Origin: Portulaca oleracea
Lineage: Eukaryota; Streptophyta; Magnoliopsida; Caryophyllales; Portulacaceae
DNA length: 64,000 nt
Assembly: GCA_029582165.1 (NCBI GenBank)
Contig: CM055870.1
Coordinates: 49,866,513-49,930,512, forward strand
Direction of reading: 5' to 3'
The notes under the pieces were generated by a model. The model did no database searches, had not been told where the DNA came from, and saw only the letters and a list, made by a program, of their open reading frames with translations. Positions 58,110 through 64,000 of this stretch are shown piece after piece. The translations under genes were made by a program, and so were the position numbers. Numbering within the stretch: the stretch's first letter is position 1; every line of letters starts with the position of its first letter.

Positions 58110-58727
58110 TCAAAAGAGATGAGGATATCGTTCTTTCATGCCTTCCTCGGTTTCCCACGTGGCTTACGAGGTATCTTGATTTGCCCGCAGCACTTTGACT
58201 AATGGGACCTCTTTCGTGCGTAACTTCTTGATTCGCCGATCCAGAATTTGGACCGATTGCTGCTCGAAGGTTAGATCTTCGGCCAAAAGCGGCGGCTCTT
58301 CCGCTAGCACATGCTTCGGGTCCGGCACGTACTTCCGGAGTTGCGACACATGAAAAACGTCGTGGGTCCTTCCTAGACTAGGAGGTAACTCTATTCGGTA
58401 TGCTACCGGGTTGATCTTTTCTAACACCGGATATGGCCCAATAAAACGTGGGCTTAATTTCCCTTTGATATTAAATCTCCGAACCCCTTTCGTTGGAGAA
58501 ATCTTGAGAAAAACTTGATCACCTACTTGAAATTCGAGAGGTTTTCGCCTCCTGTCTGCATAACTCTTTTGCCGACTTTGAGCAGTCTTGATGTGTTGTT
58601 GGATGACTCGGACCTTATCGGTCGTGTCTTGGATTAGTTCCGGACCTATGATCAACGCTTCATCTAACTCTCCCCAGCATAGTGGGGTTCGACATCTTCT
58701 GCCATAGAGTGCTTCAAACGGGGCCAT
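58110..58727 (-). pseudogene. Chromovirus integrase C-terminus and chromodomain
   Basis: Pattern APFEALYGRRCRTPLCW, then FQVGDQVFLKISPTKGV, LSPRFIGPY and HDVFHVSQLRKYVPDP, as in plant Tekay/Del-type integrases. The chromodomain follows with VQILDRRIKKLR. A TAA at about 58163 interrupts it before ATWETEEGMKERYPHLF, which ends at a TGA near 58108. Two further stops separate it from the catalytic part (58728-58817). Confidence 0.9.
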
Positions 58728-58817
58728 TTTAATAGTGGCCTGGTAGCTATTATTATAGGAAAACTCTACGAGTGGGAGAAACTGATCCCAGTTCCCTTAA
58801 AAATCCAGAACACATGC

Positions 58818-59651
58818 TCACAACATATCTTCCACGATCTGGTTAACCCTCTCGGTTTGACCATCACTCTCCGGATGATATGAGCTACTAAAACTGAGTC
58901 GCGTACCAAAAGCTTTCTGCAACGCGCTCCAAAATCTTGACTGGAGCCTGGTATCTCGGTCGGATACTATTTCTCTTGGAATTCCGTGTAAACGGACATT
59001 CTCTTGAATGTATAAATCAGCTAGCTTATCTACATTCCACCCTTCGTGGATAGGGACAAAATGTGCCGACTTGGTCAAGCGGTCCACAATTACCCATATG
59101 GCATTCTTCCTGGACATGGTGAGGGGTAAACCCATGATGAAATCCATAGAAACTGACTCCCATTTCCATGTGGGAATTTCTAAAGGTTGGAGTTCTCCTG
59201 ATGGTCGTTGATGTTCGGCCTTGATCCTTTGACAGGTTAGACACTTGTTCACATAATTGGCTATGTCTTTCTTCATGTTTGGCCACCAGAAATTTTCCTT
59301 TAAATCCCTATACATTTTGGTACCTCCAGGGTGTACAGAATATAATGAGTTGTGGCTCTCTTCCATAAGCTTCAGCCTTACATCTCCCCTGTTAGGCACA
59401 CACAACCTATTTTGAAATCTTAGAGTTCCATCATCTTGAATTAGAAATCCCGGCATCCCTTTCATGACAAGATTATCCATGATTCTCTTGAGTTCAGGAT
59501 CATTCATCTGTTCTGTCTTGATTTCCTCAATGATAAATGGCTGTAGAGATAAAGCAGCTAACTTTCTGGTCACTTCACCTCGCTTAACCAGCTCGATGTT
59601 TTCCTGACATAGTTCTCGTTGCAGCTTTGGGTGAACCCCTAGACAGGTCAA
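58818..59651 (-). pseudogene. Chromovirus integrase catalytic region
   Basis: The zinc-binding part (HPGGTKMY, CLTCQ) is followed by catalytic positions D in SMDFIMGLP, D in VSDRDTR and E in SDGQTERVNQ, so the DDE triad is visible. The frame ends at a TGA after VEDML, where the family continues. A stop or frame break also separates it from RNase H. Confidence 0.9.
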
Positions 59652-59674
59652 CCTTCCATGCTGAGTCTTTCTAC

Positions 59675-60271
59675 TCAGGCATCGGCCACTACATTTGCTT
59701 TGCCAGGGTGATATTGGATCTCTAAATCATAATCTTTGATAAGTTCTAGCCATCTTCGCTGCCTTAGATTTAACTCCTTCTGAGTAATTATATACTTGAG
59801 ACTCTTGTGATCCGTAAAGATAGTCGTATGAACTCCATACAGGTAATGCCTCCAAATCTTCAAGGCAAACACCACTGCTGCTAGCTCTAGGTCATGAGTC
59901 GGGTAATTCTTCTCGTAAGGCTTTAACTGCCGTGACGCATATGCGATCACCTTATCATCTTGCATTAACACACATCCCAAGCCTGGATGGGACGCATCGC
60001 TATATACAACATACTTTCTTCCTTCCTCGGGAAGGGATAACACTGGCGCGGTCGTTAACTTCCCCTTGAGCACTTGGAAGGCTTCTTCACACTCGTCAGA
60101 CCATTCGAAACGAGTCGATTTCTTGAGAAGGTTGGTCAATGGTAAGGCCAACTTAGAGAAATTCGGTACGAATCTCCTATCATATCCTGCCATCCCTAAG
60201 AAACTTCGCACTTTGCTGACGGTAGAGGGTCTTGCCCAGCTTTGAACGGCAGAAACCTTGCTGGGGTCCAC
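59675..60271 (-). pseudogene. Chromovirus RT thumb and RNase H
   Basis: [20 protein letters not shown], then the RNase H start [35 protein letters not shown] and TDHKSLKYI are diagnostic of Ty3/gypsy pol. It is separated from the preceding palm domain by stops. Confidence 0.92.
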
Positions 60272-61020
60272 TTGGATCCCTTTACTGGTGACTATAAGCC
60301 CAAAAATGCTACTTCCTTTAACTAAAACTCATATTTTGAAAACTTGGCGAACAGTTGTCGCTCTCTTAGAGTCTGAAGGACAATCCTCAAGTGGTTCTCA
60401 TGTTCCTCTTGACTTCGAGAATAGACTAGAATATCATCTATAAATACTACCACAAACTTATCCAAATATAGTTTGAATACCCTGTTCATCAGGTCCATAA
60501 ACAACTTAGGTCGTTGGTAAGCCCAAAAGGCATCATCAGAAATTCATAGTGACCATATCTTGTCCTAAAAGCGGTCTTGGTATATCCTGCTCTAACTCGA
60601 GTTGGTGGTATCACGATCTCAAATCTATCTTGAAAACATTCCGGCTCCTTGAAGTCGGGTCAAACAAGTCATCAATCCTTGGTAGGGTATTTGTTCTTGA
60701 TGGTCACCTTATTTAGCTCGCGATAATCGATACATAGCCTTAAACTGCCGTCTTTCTTCTTTACAAACAACACTGGGGCTCCCCGGGGTGATATGCTATG
60801 TCTGTCGAATCATTTGATCAATAGATCATCCCACTGTACCCTTAACTCCTTAAATTCTTCAGGCATCATTCTATACGGTGCTTCAGATATAAGCCTAGTT
60901 CTTGGAACTAACTCAATCTCAACGTTAATCTCCTATACGGGGTAAATCTATAATCCCTTCGGGGGAAAACGTCTAGAATTTCTCGCACCACCGGGATCTC
61001 TCCAACTGGGGTGGATCTTT
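60272..61020 (-). pseudogene. Chromovirus protease-RT linker and RT palm, with deletions
   Basis: The catalytic motif FIDDILVYS is intact near 60430. Upstream pieces on - include [13 protein letters not shown] and LCIDYRELN, with frame breaks between about 60500 and 60720. A shortened run after the LCIDYRELN part points to an internal deletion. Non-functional. Confidence 0.85.
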
Positions 61021-62219
61021 ATAACCTGAGCGAAACATGGGTCAATCTAAGGAGATTTAAGTTGGACTGGCTTAAAGTTTGCCTACTCATACTAGTATCT
61101 ACAAGAGGTGATATAATTGATAGGAATAAGAAGTATAATGATTCTATGAGCAAGGAAACCCATAAGAGATACTGAAATGAGCTTGATATGAAGGAGAAGA
61201 TCGTGGGTAAGTTTTGATAATTAAATATGAGGTTAGGAAATGTTTATGTAAGTTTTCAGAAATGTCGTGGAGTCTCTGATGGTGTGCAGAGGAAGGAAGA
61301 CCTTCAAGCTTCAGGGAGAGAAAAGACTTGGATAAATATGTCAAGATTCTTGAATTAGAAAAATCAGTATTGGGAATGCATGAATGATTGGCAAAAGATG
61401 CTTGGGGTACGCAAGGCGTAGGCTGATGATATGGGTCGAATAGTAACTTGTATTTAAGCTAAATCTTGGATATGAACTGTAGATTTTGCTGTGAATAATG
61501 ATTATTTCGGGAAGAAAAAGATGTCAATTAGGACGTACGAAAGAATAAGTATAGTCCATCACCACTGGATGTATGAGGAGATTATTGTTAGAATAAAGGT
61601 ACTTATCCAAAAAGGAAATTGAGAAAAGAAAGAGTTTCCAATAAGGTATGAGCATAGCATTAAGAAGCTATAATGACTGGTTGATAACAATCACAGGCTC
61701 TTCTAAAAAATTCCTGAAAATGGACAATGATTAGAATTGACAAAGTTGATCGCTATCTTGTGATAGAAAAGGTGAATTCAGGAGGAGAATGTACAATATG
61801 AGTGAGAGGTGAAGCTTGATTCAAGAAATAAACTCGAGGTATGATAGCCCTTCGGAGAAGGGTTGAAACCTACAATGGTTGCTCAATACAAGAAAAGGCT
61901 AGTTGGATTACGGTAAAGAGATTGGAACTTCTAAAACCTCATAATCTTGTTGGGTATCTCTAAGGAACCCATATACTTAACAAATTTATGCTTCAAATCG
62001 GCATTTTCCCCCCTTATCACCTTAAGCTGATTTTCCCTCGAAGCCCTCATCCACAAGATACTCATAGGGAGATTACAAAATAAGCATTGTTTGGCTAATT
62101 ACACTGATGACCCAAAAGCAAAAACCTAGTCACCCATGGTGTATTGACTGTCATCTAGCCTATATCTATGGTCGGCGCCTTGCTAATCCTGCACAATGGT
62201 CGACTACCGATGGCTATCA
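61021..62219 (-). other. Chromovirus interior without recognisable coding
   Basis: About 1.2 kb where gag knuckle and protease would be expected on -. I find no CCHC motif and no protease D-S/T-G in any frame. Confidence 0.55.
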
Positions 62220-62702
62220 CTAAACATGGGAATTAGACCCCTCTTGCTCTTGATCCCCATCCTCTTCCACACGTCGAAGTCGTAGAGGACGAGCGCTCTT
62301 GCATGGGGCGTGCCGAATCCTGGGCCCTAAAGCGGTCCCATCGAAATCGTTCTCCGTCGGGGCGGCAGGTGTAGACGTACCTGCTTCACATCCTTTGATC
62401 TGCTTCGGCTCGGGGCACCCCTCGTCTTGATCTAGATCCATACTAGGATCTTCTTCTTCATTTCCGGCTAGTTGAGCGGTAGGCGTAGACTCCCTATAAG
62501 ACGATCGATTCGGGACGATTGAACGTTCGGTGAGGTATGGTGAGAAGTGTAGACGGACTTCATCCGCCGGGGGAGCGAACACGTGAGCCGGTGCTTTTCC
62601 CGCGTTGGTAGGCGCCGGTAAACCTATCACCTCGTGAAGGTAGGGTCCTAACTTGCTGACGTGAAGACCCAAAGATTGTGCGACTGCGTGATCATTATCT
62701 CC
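62220..62702 (-). CDS. Unrecognised chromovirus ORF, downstream frame
   Basis: Open on - from the overlap with the next entry. It contains AWCVNYIGAWNDCHGDNDHA (near 62700-62745), then GLHVSKLGPYLHEVIGL, a proline-rich part, an acidic segment (DPSMDLDQDEG) and a basic tail (PLRLRRVEEDGDQEQEG). There is no ATG of its own near the start, so it would need a frame change from the upstream ORF. I do not recognise the family. It stands where gag normally lies. Confidence 0.5.
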   Translation of the reverse strand, partial: GDNDHAVAQSLGLHVSKLGPYLHEVIGLPAPTNAGKAPAHVFAPPADEVRLHFSPYLTERSIVPNRSSYRESTPTAQLAGNEEEDPSMDLDQDEGCPEPKQIKGCEAGTSTPAAPTENDFDGTALGPRIRHAPCKSARPLRLRRVEEDGDQEQEGSNSHV

Positions 62703-62722
62703 ATGACAATCGTTCCAAGCCC

Positions 62723-62995
62723 CTATGTAGTTAACACACCATGCGTGGCGTCCGGGTTCCCCCGTATAAGCAGCTGACGGTACCGGTCTCGGATATCATC
62801 CCACGGGCTCACGTGGGGAAGAGTCGCTAAAAGACATCGGGCTCGGCAGACGTCATCGTGATATTCGGACTTGGGAGTTGCAGCGCAATGTGCATCGAGA
62901 ACATCTTGCAACGCCTTAAGATGGGCGTGAACGTTGATGGCGGGGTCCATAAACATTGCGAACGGATTCGGGAGGGGGTTACCATCGTTATCCAT
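62723..62995 (-). CDS. Unrecognised chromovirus ORF, upstream frame (gag position)
   Basis: ATG at 62995, 90 aa: MDNDGNPLPNPFAMF, then a helical stretch HLKALQDVLDAHCAA and WDDIRDRYRQLL. It is the first ATG-initiated ORF after the primer site, about 720 bases downstream. Its frame runs into TAG at 62723 while the downstream frame (-1 relative to it) is already open, so the two may be one protein broken by an indel. Unlike the gag proteins I know. Confidence 0.5.
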   Translation of the reverse strand: MDNDGNPLPNPFAMFMDPAINVHAHLKALQDVLDAHCAATPKSEYHDDVCRARCLLATLPHVSPWDDIRDRYRQLLIRGNPDATHGVLTT

Positions 62996-63000
62996 CTATA

Positions 63001-63714
63001 CCATACATAAAATACAAAGCAAGATTTTAAGATCCCATCAAGGCCAAAATAAATAGCTAAATGCAATTAAAAGGAACAACTTTGCGAAAAGGTTCGAGAC
63101 TCAACCAAGATAATCTCTTATAAGCGATTTAAGAAGCTCTCATTTCATCTTTGGAAATTGCCTTAGACTTGCTTGACAATTCTAGACCTCATAAACTTAG
63201 TCCCTTTTTGGACTACCTCAACACTTTTTGTCCACATTTATCATTTATAACCCATGCCATGGTCCCACGCCATGGTCCCACTTGGGACTCACTTTATAAG
63301 CTTTTCGATAACTCCCAAAGACTTTGAGGAAATTTCTTGACGAACTTCAAACTCTTCCCATGGTATTCATTAACTCTTCTTACATATATTACTAGGCTCA
63401 ACTCATTTTACCTAGTTTTCCCCCTTACGGATTTTGACTAAAACTTTCTTAAAATCCTGGGAGAATTTCGGCAGCACTTCCCCTGTAATTAGAGCTACTC
63501 CCAAATTTACAAAGTCTTGAAAACCTGCACGGAAGCACAATTTACGTACTAACCCAATATATAGAGCTTCATGCTCACTAACAATTCCCAACATATTACC
63601 TAACATACTCATACTCATCATGTAAAGGCTTGTACTCACATGCCTATCTTTCTCCTTAAGGGAGGATCCATAACTTAAGAAATCCTATAATTCCCAAATA
63701 CTCAACCAAAACCT
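63001..63714 (-). other. Chromovirus leader
   Basis: Untranslated stretch between the primer site and the first ORF. ORF 63412-63639 (-) has no recognisable features. Confidence 0.5.
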
Positions 63715-63728
63715 GGGCTCTGATACCA
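63715..63728 (-). other. Chromovirus primer-binding site
   Basis: Complement reads TGGTATCAGAGCCC, initiator tRNA-Met type, four bases inside the 5' LTR end. Confidence 0.88.
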
Positions 63729-63732
63729 CAAC

Positions 63733-64000
63733 TGTAACACCCCAACCTTAATCACGGGGTCAAACTCCACTTAAAGAACCTAAGCCCGCGATTAGCGCAG
63801 CGGAACACCTTAGGTCGAGGCATTACCGCCGTCCCCCAAAAGAGACAAGGCAACCACAACAAAGAACTTCTCAAAAACCACAAAATAACTTAACAACTTC
63901 ACATTTAAACTGATACAACCTTGGGGTACAAAAAAAACATAAACTTAACATAACCTAAACTAGAACAAAACCAAAAGATCCTGCTGGTCCTCGATAACCC
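63733..64000 (-). mobile_element. 5' LTR of the chromovirus (cut by window end)
   Basis: On + begins TGTAACACCCCAACC. The 268 visible bases match 54458-54726 except for one base in the A-run near 63928. Confidence 0.92.

Overview
This is eukaryotic, plant-type DNA, almost certainly from a eudicot nuclear genome. It is AT-rich, its genes are split by long introns, and most of the window consists of nested transposable elements of plant lineages (Tat/Ogre, chromovirus, Sirevirus and other Copia elements, TRIM, SINEs, hAT, CACTA, Mariner/Stowaway-like and PIF-like MITEs). I cannot name the species from sequence alone.

Only two ordinary host genes are supported. (1) A complete three-exon NRT1/PTR-family transporter, closest to the NPF5.2/PTR3 group, on + (8865-15046, 584 aa). 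(2) A complete seven-exon LOG cytokinin-activating phosphoribohydrolase on - (44359 down to 36276, 216 aa). Every LOG splice junction has GT/AG and keeps the frame. Both genes have introns swollen by MITEs and other repeats. One foldback MITE family has a copy in an intron of each gene.

Layout. 1-4671: 3' end of a Tat/Ogre-like Ty3/gypsy element, with two kinds of short hairpin-forming repeats, a polypurine tract and a probable 3' LTR. 4672-8864: dispersed repeat, MITEs, a 965-bp hAT-like element and the NPF promoter. 8865-15046: NPF gene. 15407-17657: MITEs and repeats. 17659-30871: a deleted Copia element on -. Its 3' LTR is split by an 8.7-kb solo LTR of chromovirus type (5-bp target duplication AATTC). 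The solo LTR carries a Tat fragment and a palindromic cluster of microsatellite-inserted MITEs. The Copia gag is split by a 2.0-kb unclassified insertion (10-bp duplication). 31427-33867: a complete non-autonomous Copia-type element with a 221-bp hAT MITE in its 3' LTR. 34743-35715: degenerate repeats and a SINE. 36276-44359: LOG. 45741-46744: a SINE split by a 940-bp TRIM. About 46894-54457: a decayed Sirevirus with an env-like ORF. 54458 to the window end: a chromovirus on - that truncates the Sirevirus. Its LTR ends differ by a single base over 268 bp, yet its pol is broken.

The host genes do not form a pathway together: one moves nitrate, peptide or related substrates, the other releases active cytokinin. 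The most unusual signals are the tandem hairpins with compensatory stem changes (1977-2297), the MITE palindrome in (AT)n (20862-23848), and the unrecognised two-frame ORF sitting where gag is expected in the young chromovirus (62220-62995).
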